Assembly: GCA_045599005.1 (NCBI GenBank)
Contig: JAZRVF010000019.1
Coordinates: 1-64,000 of the forward strand
DNA: 64,000 bases
Origin: Treponema_I sp045599005
GTDB taxonomy: Bacteria; Spirochaetota; Spirochaetia; Treponematales; Treponemataceae
Reading direction: 5' to 3'
This document shows positions 15,855-24,743 of this stretch, in pieces (the stretch's first letter is position 1; every line of letters starts with the position of its first letter). The position numbers and the translations under genes were made by a program. A model generated the notes under the pieces. The model had not been told where the DNA came from, searched no databases, and worked only from the letters and a program-made list of their open reading frames with translations.

Positions 15855-16025
15855 GAAGAACGTCATCAACAGCTTGGTTTATAAAAAATATTCACAACAA
15901 AAAATGATGTCATTTCTGAGTGGTCTGATGAAGATTCAGGAACTGTGGCAGTTTGCAACAGAACAGAATTTTCATCCTATCAGAGAAGTGTCCAATCTGA
16001 TGCTTGAAAACTGGTTCGTCAATTA
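15855..16025 (+). pseudogene. Decayed fragments, including a VapC C-terminus
   Basis: A frame ending at the TAA at 16024 reads REVSNLMLENWFVN, matching the end of both VapC paralogs here (SSLMVENWFEE). Just before it, in another frame, is TVAVCNRTEF, resembling LVTRNVKDF. A frameshift between the two and the lack of an upstream PIN core show a dead third copy. It converges on the intact vapC at 16034. Confidence 0.55.
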
Positions 16026-16033
16026 AACCACTG

Positions 16034-16468
16034 CTATTCTTCGAACCAGTTTTCCACCATCAGGGAAGAAACCTCCGCAATAGCTGCAAAATCTTTGACA
16101 TTGCGGGTAACGAGCACCAGATTGTTCGCAACCGCAGTCGCCGCGATCATGGAATCCGCAAGGGGTGCTCTTTTCCCTTTTTCCTCAAGCCGTTCACGGA
16201 TATCCGAGTGGATCCAGCTGGCGTGAGTATTAAAAGGAATGATCTCGTAATCCGCCTGAATGATGTCTGCAAGAAAAGAAAAAAGATCTGACCGCTTTTT
16301 TGAGGAGGGCAATCTCTTTACCCCGTAAAGCATTTCTTCAAAACTGACTGCTGCAATCGTTGAGATATTCTTGGTTTCCTGTATTCTTTTAATTACAGCC
16401 GGATTTGGATGAGGCTTTGTGAGCTCAGAAAGAACATTTGTGTCGAGCAGATAGATCGGCTGCCTCAT
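16034..16468 (-). CDS. PIN-domain toxin, VapC family (second copy)
   Basis: A 144-residue paralog of the toxin at 6554-6985, with the same acidic positions (YLLDTNVLSE, FEEMLYG, PLADSMIAATA, LVTRNVKDF) and long shared stretches. The catalytic core appears intact. Its start overlaps the stop of a short upstream frame by 4 bp (ATGA). That frame is only the C-terminal tail of the cognate antitoxin. A fully active toxin beside a partial antitoxin would need that tail, or the 6243-6545 antitoxin, to be neutralised. Confidence 0.9.
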   Translation of the reverse strand: MRQPIYLLDTNVLSELTKPHPNPAVIKRIQETKNISTIAAVSFEEMLYGVKRLPSSKKRSDLFSFLADIIQADYEIIPFNTHASWIHSDIRERLEEKGKRAPLADSMIAATAVANNLVLVTRNVKDFAAIAEVSSLMVENWFEE

Positions 16469-16611
16469 TCATCACCCCAGTCAAAATCCTCAGGATGGCG
16501 GACGTCCGGCTCTATTGACCTTTGAACATTAAAAATCTCATCGATTTCTTCATCAGTTGTTGCAGACAGCCAATCTTTGGCTTTTTCGCGCCATTCCATC
16601 AGTCTGTCCAT
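16465..16611 (-). CDS. N-terminally truncated antitoxin (toxin-binding tail only)
   Basis: A 48-residue frame, MDRLMEWREKAKDWLSATTD..., ending VRHPEDFDWGDE. It aligns with the last 48 residues of the antitoxin at 6243-6545 (MEKLMDWRKNASDWLGT...IRHPEDFDF). The Phd/YefM DNA-binding half is missing, and an in-frame stop lies nine codons upstream of the ATG. GGAGGA is correctly placed 9 bp before the ATG, so the tail can still be made. It overlaps vapC by 4 bp. Confidence 0.75.
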   Translation of the reverse strand: MDRLMEWREKAKDWLSATTDEEIDEIFNVQRSIEPDVRHPEDFDWGDE

Positions 16612-16664
16612 GAAAACCTGTCCTCCAGTTAATCTTTAGTTTATAGCTATATTTAACTTTATCT

Positions 16665-17065
16665 TCATCCCTGTGGAAAGAAAATAAAATCATATTCCAA
16701 AGGATTTACAAAGCCCAGTTTTTCAGCCAGCTTTACGGAAGCCGCATTTTCCCTGTCGCAGACCCAGATTGGCTTTAGTCCACGCTTTGCAATTTCTTCC
16801 AGGGTACGCACTCAGGCCGCAAAAGCATAGCCTTTCCGCCCTTTCGGTTCCTCTCAAGAACACAGATTGCTTTTTTGGGCGCATCAGGATTGTCAACAAA
16901 GGTTTTTCCCGGCAATGTTCCATCAAAATATGTCCAAAGTGCAGACCTGTCAGGCTGGTATTTTTTGAACAGACCGGCAATCAGGTTTTTATTTTCCTCT
17001 TTTACAACCAGAGCCGCAATCAATAACCAGAACAGAATGATTTGAGACTGCAGTAAGGGCTGCAA
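16665..17065 (-). pseudogene. GNAT-family acetyltransferase, broken
   Basis: One frame reads ENKNLIAGLFKKYQPDRSAL through DAPKKAICVLERN. After a shift another frame continues YAFAA-stop-VRTLEEIAKRG and PIWVCDRENAASVKLAEKLG, the acetyl-CoA-binding end of a GNAT domain. There is thus a frameshift near 16830 and an in-frame TGA near 16808 (probably a former TGG). No good ATG is seen at the N-terminus. It lies between the truncated antitoxin and the polyferredoxin gene. Confidence 0.65.
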
Positions 17066-17111
17066 GAATTTTTGCGTCTGCCGGAGTTTTATTTTGTTTT
17101 AAGCCGGCATG

Positions 17112-17933
17112 TTATTTTAAGGCCCCTTTCGGACACACTTTTGTACATTCCATGCAGGAGATGCATTCTGTTCCGTTCTTACGTTTTCTGGAATTGTCTG
17201 TCATATCCACATTCATAGGGCAGACTTTTTTACATGCACCGCAGGAAACACATTTTTCTTTGTTGCAGCGGATTCTGGAAAGTGAGAAAGTTGACATCGA
17301 TATTAAAAACACAGTGATCGGACAGATGTATTTGCAGAAGGCACGGTTATCTTTAAACACAAAAGCAAGGATTGTTCCCAGGATATAATAAACCGCATTG
17401 CCGATTACAAAAGCCCAGAACAGAATATCCTCGATTTTTTCCGGATTAATATAAAGCAGGACCACAACAAAGGCGAAGGATGCAAGAAAAACAGCATAGC
17501 GGATCCATCCTATGTTTTTTCGCTCTGATTCTGGTGTTTTATGTGGAAGAAAATCTAAAACCATGGCAGTCCAGCAGGCATAGCCACACCAGCCACGGCC
17601 AAACAGTAATGGACCGAAGATTTTCGCCACTGCATAATGGATTACTGCTGCCTGGAATCCACCTGTGAACAGATAATACCAGAAGCCTTCAATCTGCATG
17701 TTTTCACCGCCCAGAAATCCTAAGCCAACAAGCATATAAGTTCCCACCAGGAGCTGGGTTACCCGCCGGGCATGTTTATAACCTCTGGCAAAAAGAATCA
17801 GACCTGTGAAAATTGAAAGCCCGATGTAAGAAAAATTCAGAAAGAAGAAAAAATTCCCTTTTGTAAGCCATAAAGTGACTGCAATGGCTTCAAACAGAAC
17901 AAGCATTAAAACTGGGGTGACATACTTTTTCAT
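17112..17933 (-). CDS. Membrane polyferredoxin (NapH/NosR-like 4Fe-4S protein)
   Basis: A 273-residue inner-membrane protein with five or six TM segments and the paired motifs GRGWCGYACW and CKYICP, typical of NapH/NosR/RdxA-type proteins. Two cytosolic 4Fe-4S clusters follow near the C-terminus (CVSCGACKKVCP and CISCMECTKVCP). Such proteins pass electrons between the membrane pool and a partner oxidoreductase or metal-centre maturation factor. No partner gene is adjacent, so the acceptor is unknown. Confidence 0.88.
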   Translation of the reverse strand: MKKYVTPVLMLVLFEAIAVTLWLTKGNFFFFLNFSYIGLSIFTGLILFARGYKHARRVTQLLVGTYMLVGLGFLGGENMQIEGFWYYLFTGGFQAAVIHYAVAKIFGPLLFGRGWCGYACWTAMVLDFLPHKTPESERKNIGWIRYAVFLASFAFVVVLLYINPEKIEDILFWAFVIGNAVYYILGTILAFVFKDNRAFCKYICPITVFLISMSTFSLSRIRCNKEKCVSCGACKKVCPMNVDMTDNSRKRKNGTECISCMECTKVCPKGALK

Positions 17934-18185
17934 AAGTGAATCCTAACATAAAAGGGATTGAAATTAAAGAATTTGTAAAACAGTCTGACATCTTGATATG
18001 AAAAGACGGCTGACTTTTGCTGAAAAGCATTATGTTGGGCGGAATGACAGTTTCAATGCCGCCTTGCGCGTGTAGCGACGCTATCTAGCGGTTTTGGCAG
18101 TTGCTGCCGCACTGGTAGTATTTTTATAATCTGATTAGATTTTGTCCGTGATGTGATAATCCCGTTATAGAATACATTATCCATT

Positions 18186-18716
18186 CTATTTTCCATATTT
18201 TTCCTCCCATGCCTCTGCCTTCCGTCTTGCTTCTTCTTCTTCACTTTCGGCTTCGATAATCACTTTAAGACGCTGCCCCTCTTTATAGGGCACGTCATAA
18301 CCGACGAGGCGGATGGAGTTCCCTGTAAAATATGCATCGTAGGTTCGTCGTTCTTTATCCTGAGGTTCTTCAGACAAATTCAGATCTTCCGCCATCAGAG
18401 TGGAACTTTCTCTTGATCCATAGGCCGGAGCTGATGAAGCAACATTCAATATTCCGGAATCAGTTTTTATTCCATAGGTAGCTCCTTTTCGATTTTCCTG
18501 TTCCTTCTGCCCAGGTAATTTTGGAATCTTATTCTCTTCTATAAATGAGACATCAACCTTGTATAAATCAGCAAGTTTTTGCAGAACTTTACCAGATGGA
18601 ACTACTGTTCCCGCTTCATATTTATTGTAGGACTGACGGGAAAGCCCAATCCGCTGAGCCACCTGCTCCTGAGAAAATCCGTTTACAGTCCGCAGATATT
18701 TTAAAATCTCTTTCAT
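18186..18716 (-). CDS. XRE-family regulator with C-terminal effector-like domain
   Basis: A 176-residue protein. Residues 3-60 form a Cro/C1 helix-turn-helix (FSQEQVAQRIGLSRQSYNKYE). A low-conservation linker follows, then AYFTGNSIRLVGYDVPYKEGQRLKVII, a beta-rich segment like the SpoVT/AbrB-type ends of antitoxins. The protein finishes with a charged helix. A consensus promoter and a TTTACA-cct-TGTAAA palindrome lie just before the ATG, which points to autorepression. No toxin gene is next to it. Confidence 0.82.
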   Translation of the reverse strand: MKEILKYLRTVNGFSQEQVAQRIGLSRQSYNKYEAGTVVPSGKVLQKLADLYKVDVSFIEENKIPKLPGQKEQENRKGATYGIKTDSGILNVASSAPAYGSRESSTLMAEDLNLSEEPQDKERRTYDAYFTGNSIRLVGYDVPYKEGQRLKVIIEAESEEEEARRKAEAWEEKYGK

Positions 18717-18719
18717 AAG

Positions 18720-18765
18720 TTTACACCTTGTAAATCTATTATAATGTATAGTTACAAATTGTCAA
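18720..18765 (-). promoter_or_regulatory. Promoter and probable operator of the XRE gene
   Basis: On the minus strand: TTGACA (18765-18760), a 16-bp spacer, TATAAT (18743-18738), both perfect hexamers. TTTACA-cct-TGTAAA lies at 18720-18734, between the -10 and the start codon. TTGACA also sits in a partial palindrome with TTGTAA, a second possible half-site. Confidence 0.8.
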
Positions 18766-18822
18766 GTTAAAATTTACATTCTGTCAAGTTGTCAGGTTTG
18801 CAGACTGCAGGGATTTGAAAAC

Positions 18823-20007
18823 ATGGCGCATCCCGGAAAATCATGGTCTTGTGATTTGTGCCGGAACATGGATAAAATAAATCTTATGGAAACGCTCTTC
18901 ACTTTGGACTACAGGAATTACAACCCGGAATGGCCTCATTCCAAGCGGGATTCTGCACGTGGAATCATTGTCTTTTCGGAAAAAGGGGAGCCGCCCTTTG
19001 CGCCGGCTGATAAAATCGCTCTGGTTTATGCGGAGAATGAGGGCTATTTCAAGTTTCCGGGTGGCGGAATCCATGAGGGAGAAGACAGGACTGAGGCCCT
19101 GATCCGCGAAGTTTCCGAGGAGACTGGACTTTCCGTAATACCGGAATCTGTTGTGGAATATGGAGTTGTGCCCCGGCTGCAGTGCTCAGATTTTCTGCCG
19201 GACACAGTTTTTGACCAGGAGTCTTTCTATTATTTCTGCAGAACAGGAGAGGGCACCCATCAGCAGAATCTGGACGCCTACGAAGCCGAAGCCGGTTTTA
19301 AGCTTCAGGTTGTCTCCTTTGAGGAAGCGGTAAGAAAAAACATGCAGTACAGAACAGACAATCCTTTTGATCTTGCCATGATCACACGGGACACAAATGT
19401 ATTGCAGAAACTTTCCGGGCAGCCTGTGGAACCTTCCCGTGCAACAGCGGAGTTTCTGCTGGCCGAAGGCGAGAAACTGAATCCGGGCCCGTGGAAACTG
19501 CACAGTCAGGCAGTGGCGGCTGCTGCTGAAAAAATTGCGGAAGCGGTTGTGGCGGCCGGTGGACACATGGATCCTGACAGAGCTTACGTCTACGGACTTC
19601 TGCACGATATAGGACGCCGTGTCGGGTCCACTTATATTGCCCACGTGATTGACGGCTACGAATACCTGAGCCGCATGGGATTTGAGGAAGCTGGCCGGAT
19701 CTGCATCACCCATTCCTTCAATCTTAAGACAGTTGATGATTACATCGGGAAAATTGATGTCTCTGATGACCGCTTTGCAGAGATCAAGGCTCTGCTTGCT
19801 GAAAGGGAATTCACAGACTATGACAGACTGATCCAGCTTCTGGACTCAACTTGCGGGGCTGACGGCACACAGAACCTTGAGGCCCGCATGAATGACGTGA
19901 AATCCCGCTACGGCTATTACCCGGAACCGAAATGGAACAGGAACTTTGAACTGAAGGCCCACTTTGAGAAACTGACGGGCCGGGATTTCTATGAAGTGAT
20001 AAGGTGA
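18823..20007 (+). CDS. NUDIX hydrolase fused to HD-domain phosphohydrolase
   Basis: A 394-residue two-domain enzyme. The NUDIX box is GGGIHEGEDRTEALIREVSE followed by ETGL (about residues 85-107), so it hydrolyses a nucleoside-diphosphate-X type substrate. After a linker, residues about 220-390 form an HD domain with YVYGLLHDIGRR, AHVIDGYE and ICITHSF metal-ligand candidates. The start is uncertain: 18823 gives extra residues, and an ATG at 18868 or 18886 is also possible; none has a strong SD. The combination suggests nucleotide sanitation or signalling. Substrate is unknown. Confidence 0.82.
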   Translation: MAHPGKSWSCDLCRNMDKINLMETLFTLDYRNYNPEWPHSKRDSARGIIVFSEKGEPPFAPADKIALVYAENEGYFKFPGGGIHEGEDRTEALIREVSEETGLSVIPESVVEYGVVPRLQCSDFLPDTVFDQESFYYFCRTGEGTHQQNLDAYEAEAGFKLQVVSFEEAVRKNMQYRTDNPFDLAMITRDTNVLQKLSGQPVEPSRATAEFLLAEGEKLNPGPWKLHSQAVAAAAEKIAEAVVAAGGHMDPDRAYVYGLLHDIGRRVGSTYIAHVIDGYEYLSRMGFEEAGRICITHSFNLKTVDDYIGKIDVSDDRFAEIKALLAEREFTDYDRLIQLLDSTCGADGTQNLEARMNDVKSRYGYYPEPKWNRNFELKAHFEKLTGRDFYEVIR

Positions 20008-20166
20008 AGGAAGATTCCATTGCGGACAGAAACCAGATTCAGGACGCGTAGTCAAATGAGTTTTTTCACTGTTTTTCTCCACATTTTTATATATTATATT
20101 TGGGAAGTTGAAGAGAGATTACCTTTTGGCCTTTCTCGTAAAAGGCAGGCTTCAACCAGGCGTTTT

Positions 20167-21384
20167 TTATAATGGATAGCAGGTTCTGATAAAATCAGGA
20201 CGTATTTCCATAAACAGCTCTGCAAGAACAGGATCAAAATGAGTGCCGGATTCTCCCCTGATTATTTCATAAGCCTCATCTATTGAATATGCAGGCTTAT
20301 AACATCTTTGTGATACCAGGGCATCAAATACATCGGCAATTGCAAGAATCCTTGCACTTACAGGAATCTCAGTTTCCCTAAGCCCTTCAGGATAACCTTT
20401 ACCATCCCATCGTTCATGATGGCTGTAAGCAACCTCTTCGCCAATCCTTATATAATTCTCATCAGAAGAAATACCAATTATTTCCCGTACAATCTTTTTT
20501 CCTTCGGTGGTATGAGTCTTGATGATTTCAAACTCATCTACAGTAAGCCGGGCCGGCTTTTTCAGGATTGCATCGGCAATTACAATTTTTCCAATATCAT
20601 GTAATGGAGCTGCACGCTTAAGATATTCTATGAACTCAGGTGTGATAATGTCAGGATAGATACTTCTTTTTGCAGCTTCAACTGCTATGTATTCAACACA
20701 CAGACTGAGTTTCTGAATATGTTCCCCTGTATCGGAATCACGGCTCTCAACAAGATTTGCAAGACTGTTTACAGTATGTTTGTGAACCTCAAGAACTTCA
20801 TTGGTTTTCTGATCAACCCTGCCAGTTAAAATCTTCTCTGAACTTGAAACAATAAAAGCATAAATCAAGGTAGATGTAAGTATTATCACTACAGCCAGAA
20901 AAATATTCGTAAAACTGAATGCAGAAAGAACAGCATCCGGCACCATATAAACCGGAGGAAAATTAGAACTTAATGCCTGGAGAAGCAGAAACCAGAATCC
21001 GCCGAAAAGAGTAAAACACATGGCAAGCGGGAACTTCTTCTGAAACGTGAACAACGGCAGCAATGCAAACGGTATAAAGAAATAATGATAACCGGATGCA
21101 ATTCCAAGACAGTAAACTCCCAGAGTCTGATGTGCATATACTTCCAGACATGAAAACAGATATATCCCAATATAGCTTTTTCTTTTCGGAGAAATGAATA
21201 CCAGCAATGTAAAGAATGGCACGCTGTAAAAATTCATAAATACCATCGGCCATACTTTATAGTGATAAAACAGTATTATAAACACTACATGATATATGAC
21301 CGCAAAGACAGCAAAAAACATGGCAAAAAATCTTGCACGTTTGTATGAGTCAGTTAATAATGCCCGAAGATCTGGTTTAACCAT
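20167..21384 (-). CDS. Membrane-anchored HD-GYP phosphodiesterase
   Basis: A 405-residue protein. The N-terminal ~190 residues contain about six hydrophobic segments. A short linker leads to an HD-GYP domain: RDSDTGEHIQKLS, APLHDIGKI (the HD pair), HTTEGKKI, HHERWDGKGYPEG (the GYP motif), ILAIADVFDAL. HD-GYP enzymes usually hydrolyse c-di-GMP to pGpG or GMP. The membrane part may sense a signal. It is monocistronic. Confidence 0.92.
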   Translation of the reverse strand: MVKPDLRALLTDSYKRARFFAMFFAVFAVIYHVVFIILFYHYKVWPMVFMNFYSVPFFTLLVFISPKRKSYIGIYLFSCLEVYAHQTLGVYCLGIASGYHYFFIPFALLPLFTFQKKFPLAMCFTLFGGFWFLLLQALSSNFPPVYMVPDAVLSAFSFTNIFLAVVIILTSTLIYAFIVSSSEKILTGRVDQKTNEVLEVHKHTVNSLANLVESRDSDTGEHIQKLSLCVEYIAVEAAKRSIYPDIITPEFIEYLKRAAPLHDIGKIVIADAILKKPARLTVDEFEIIKTHTTEGKKIVREIIGISSDENYIRIGEEVAYSHHERWDGKGYPEGLRETEIPVSARILAIADVFDALVSQRCYKPAYSIDEAYEIIRGESGTHFDPVLAELFMEIRPDFIRTCYPL

Positions 21385-21880
21385 GAAGTTGATTATATCA
21401 TGAAATATAATTCTTGAGAAATTTCAATTTTCGTTCCGCGGAATCCAAGAATTTGAGAAACTGCAACAGACTTCTCTGTTTTGGAATACAGGAAGGAGAC
21501 GTGAACAGAATATAGTGCCCACAGAAAGCAGGTCTACCTTTTCGGAAAGTTCATTAGCCTGAATTTCAATGCCATTTTCCTTTTCATTGATTTCAGTTGC
21601 AAATACAGTATTCTTCGCACATTTTAAAATGCACGGCAGAATGCCTCATTATTCCCAAAATAATTATTCACAATACTTTTTGTCAGCATATTTGGTTTAT
21701 ACACTGATTTAAAGAAAAATTCGATAGTTCCATAGTTAATTGATAAATTTCTTTTGATAATCTATAACTGGCTTTAAGTCATATATTTTACCAAGATAAA
21801 GCCAATTATAAAAAGCGCTCACACTGAAAAATTGACCTTGAGTGGTAGGGAATAAGGTCAAAAAGCAGCTTAAAAGAAAG

Positions 21881-21921
21881 GAGCCACGATTTCTAGTTTT
21901 ATTAGAAATGTGGCTCTTTTT
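21881..21921 (+). terminator. Strong intrinsic terminator
   Basis: GAGCCAC-g-ATTTCTA pairs with TAGAAAT-GTGGCTC around a seven-base loop, followed by five T. The gene it once ended is not recognisable. Confidence 0.8.
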
Positions 21922-22096
21922 ACTAGAATCGACCAATGTTAGTTTGCAGTACGACAAGCACGGAAACCAAAGTCGTCGGATTGCTGAACTTGTAAAATCA
22001 GCTCCTGCATCCAAGGTGAACCCGGAAATCGAGATGGAAGGCATAGTGATTCGCCCTGTCAAAGAGCTGAAGAAGGCAAGAAAACTGAAATAGGGT

Positions 22097-22200
22097 GTGC
22101 CGGCAGCAAGCTGCCGTCGGGCTTTTCAGGGTTCCGCTCTCGCTTCATTACCGGCTGCAATGCAGCCGGCAACGCCTTCGGCGCCCTTACAATCCCTCAC
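22097..22200. repeat. GC-rich multi-hairpin element
   Basis: It contains CCGGCAGC-aa-GCTGCCG, CCGGCTGC-aat-GCAGCCGG and CGCC-tt-CGGCG in series. GGGTTCCGCTCTCGCTTC and CCCTTACAATCCCTCAC flank the second and third hairpins. I recall similar arrangements as dispersed intergenic elements in other bacteria. That recollection is unverified, and only one copy is in this window. Confidence 0.5.
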
Positions 22201-22751
22201 ACATTAGGCATCCAACCTTAAAGCACCATTCATCCAGCTCCAGTCTGAACGAAAATGTTGAGAAATTCAGACTGTATTCTGAAAAATCTATAAACCGCGG
22301 CAGCCTTCCGACTGTCTAGCCCAGGACAAATGTGATAACCGCAGTTTCCCCAGAACCACCAGTATTCGCCCCATATCAGCAGACACTCTTATCCGCCGCC
22401 GCAGGCCCAGTCTCTGACCACCCGTGAACCCTATCACGGTTTCCGTGTAGTACGCAAAGCCGACTGACAACGGCCATCACGAACGGCACAGACACAACCG
22501 GGTGATTCCCGGCCGAACCCTTGTCATTACACGGCAGGAGTTTTCTGTTTTTTCAGGCTTTCTGACCGCTGTTACCAGTGCACTGGTTGAGCCCGTCGAA
22601 ACCACAATCTTATGCACCGGTGTCCCTTTTATCCGCGCTGTAATCTTGGAGCTTTTCCCCGTTAGTGATATACTTTTCCCGGTTTCTGTGCCCGGCTTTA
22701 CGGCATCATCCACAAAGTTCCGGGTCGGCATACAGAAAAAAGGAAAACTGA

Positions 22752-23861
22752 ATGAAATTCAATTGCGAACTTGTTAGAACTGTTGACGATTCATACGAAA
22801 TCGAGATAGGAAGAAACCTTTCTGATAAACTGATCGAAGACCTTAAGAAAGGACTTTGCGGAAAAGCCTCAAAATATGCGGTGGTGACAGATTCAACTGT
22901 GGACAGTCTTTATGCTGAGGCAATCTGCGGAAAAATGACTGCGGAAGGTTTCTCAGTGGAAAAAATCGTTTTCCCCGCCGGTGAGGAATCCAAGACAAGA
23001 GCTGTAAAAGAATTCATTGAGGACAGAATGCTTGAGAAACAGTTCCACCGTGACAGTGCGATCATCGCTGTGGGCGGCGGAGTTGTCACTGACATTGCAG
23101 GCTTTACTGCAGGAACTTTCGCAAGAGGCATTCCTTTCGTAAACTATTCCACAACACTGCTTTCCGCGGCAGACGCTTCCATCGGTGGAAAGACAGCCGT
23201 TGACACACCACTTGCCACAAATCTTATCGGGCTTTTCAACCAGCCCAAGAAAGTCTATATCGACATTGAATCATGGAAAACTCTTCCCGAAAGAGAACTT
23301 GCAAGCGGTCTTGCGGAGACAATCAAGCACGCCTGCCTTGGAGACAGCGAGATGTTCGCCTTCCTTGAGAAGAACATCGAGAAAGTTTTCGACTTTGATG
23401 CAGAGACACTGGAATACATTTCCGAGCATAACTGCAGTGTCAAATATAATGTTGTAATGAAAGACGAGCGGGAATCCGGACTCCGGGAGACCCTCAACCT
23501 TGGTCACACTGTCGGCCGCGCCGCAGAGACACTCAGTGACTACAGACTGCTTCACGGAGAAGCCGTCGCAATCGGTATTGTGGCACAGGTGAAACTCGGC
23601 CAGAAACTTGGATACATTTCGGACGAGAATGCGGAGCGTGTCATCAGTCTCTGTAAGCGTGCCAGACTTCCGGTCTCAATTCCCGGTTATATGGACAGAG
23701 ACGCCCTCGTAAAAAAACTTTACACGGACAAAAAAGTGCGCGTCGGAAAACTCCGTTTTGTGTTCCAGAAGGAAATCGGTGAGATGATGTGTTTCGGAGA
23801 CAATGTCTATTCCCAGCCGGTTGAGGAAAGCGTAATCGCGGAAATCCTTCAACAGATGTAG
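22752..23861 (+). CDS. aroB: 3-dehydroquinate synthase
   Basis: A 369-residue enzyme with VGGGVVTDIAGFTAGTFARG (NAD+-binding glycine motif), STTLLSAADASIGGKTAVD, the metal-ligand region GLAETIKHACLGD, and LNLGHTVGRAAE...HGEAVAIG. It converts DAHP to 3-dehydroquinate in the shikimate pathway, in the cytoplasm. All the catalytic segments are present and the length is normal. The gene is followed after 2 bp by a YdcF-like membrane protein gene, probably co-transcribed. Confidence 0.97.
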   Translation: MKFNCELVRTVDDSYEIEIGRNLSDKLIEDLKKGLCGKASKYAVVTDSTVDSLYAEAICGKMTAEGFSVEKIVFPAGEESKTRAVKEFIEDRMLEKQFHRDSAIIAVGGGVVTDIAGFTAGTFARGIPFVNYSTTLLSAADASIGGKTAVDTPLATNLIGLFNQPKKVYIDIESWKTLPERELASGLAETIKHACLGDSEMFAFLEKNIEKVFDFDAETLEYISEHNCSVKYNVVMKDERESGLRETLNLGHTVGRAAETLSDYRLLHGEAVAIGIVAQVKLGQKLGYISDENAERVISLCKRARLPVSIPGYMDRDALVKKLYTDKKVRVGKLRFVFQKEIGEMMCFGDNVYSQPVEESVIAEILQQM

Positions 23862-23863
23862 AC

Positions 23864-24685
23864 ATGGCGGCTCTCTTTCTAGTTTCTCTCGGTGCGGTTT
23901 CGGTTCTTTATGATGTCCTTCTGATTGTCTCTTCTCCCGGAACTGCGCTGGACAACCTCACTTCTTTCACTCACATCTGGCTTGTTCTGGGACTGGTCCT
24001 GATTTTTCTCGGCATCTACAGAATCAGGAGAAAAGAATCCTTTCTGAAAAAACTCAGACCCTGGCAGAAGCGCGTCCTCTTCCTGATAATCGCCACCGGT
24101 CTGCTTGTCGGCATTGTGAATCTGCTTTTCATACTGAATCCGGACACTGCGGACATTGATTCCCCGGCTGACTATGTGATTCTTCTTGGCGGCGGAATTG
24201 ATAAAAACGGTGTGCTTCCTGATTCCGTGATGCTTCGGGTTGAGAAGACCGCGGAATACATGAGCCGAAACAGAGAATGCATCTGCGTTGTTTCCGGCGG
24301 GACCCTGAAATGGCTTCCTTATCCTGAGGCACCTGAACTGAAAAGACAGCTTGTTCTCCGCGGAATTGATGAGAACCGTGTTTTTGTGGAAGACCAGGCT
24401 CTGGACACAATCCAGAATTTTCAGCTGAGTGTTGATCTGCTCTGCAGGGAAAAGAATCTGTCAAGAAAAGAAGTTATCTCTGGAAAATGGATGATCGTCA
24501 CAAGCGATTTTCATCTGCGGCGGGCACAGCGTCTTGCGGCGCGTATGGGTTTCACTGATATAAAGGGAATTGCCTGCCGGACTCCCGCCTTCAAAAAACT
24601 GCATAACCTTGTCAGGGAAATAGGTGCATACATAAAACTGAACGCAAGAATCCTATTCACCGGAAAACCGGAACCGATTGTCTAG
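23864..24685 (+). CDS. YdcF/ElyC-family (DUF218) membrane protein
   Basis: A 273-residue protein with three N-terminal TM segments and then a DUF218 domain: DYVILLGGGIDKNGVLPDS, CVVSGG, DENRVFVEDQALDTIQNF, WMIVTSDFHLRRAQRLA. Members such as ElyC and SanA act in envelope and peptidoglycan-precursor homeostasis, though the reaction is not settled. It starts 2 bp after the aroB stop, without a clear SD of its own, so it is likely translationally linked to aroB. Confidence 0.85.
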   Translation: MAALFLVSLGAVSVLYDVLLIVSSPGTALDNLTSFTHIWLVLGLVLIFLGIYRIRRKESFLKKLRPWQKRVLFLIIATGLLVGIVNLLFILNPDTADIDSPADYVILLGGGIDKNGVLPDSVMLRVEKTAEYMSRNRECICVVSGGTLKWLPYPEAPELKRQLVLRGIDENRVFVEDQALDTIQNFQLSVDLLCREKNLSRKEVISGKWMIVTSDFHLRRAQRLAARMGFTDIKGIACRTPAFKKLHNLVREIGAYIKLNARILFTGKPEPIV

Positions 24686-24743
24686 CCTGATTTTACTGTT
24701 CCCGAAAAACAATCTCGTCGCCCTGTAAGAACTTGGATCCGGT

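Larger units (their letters stand above)
21385..22751. other. 1.37 kb of decayed and repeat-rich DNA without an intact gene
   Basis: The left part holds a frameshifted minus-strand coding remnant (about 21480-21710: NNYFGNNEAFCRAF, then after a shift NTVFATEINEKENGIEI). Then come an 8-bp inverted repeat TTGACCTT/AAGGTCAA (21832-21861), a strong terminator (21881-21921), and a coding tail ending RPVKELKKARKLK at 22093 with no start. GC-rich hairpins follow at 22097-22200. The rest to 22751 shows no convincing frame; it contains GGTTGAGCCCGTCGAAACC (22584-22602), a phrase like the dispersed intergenic repeats. Confidence 0.6.
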
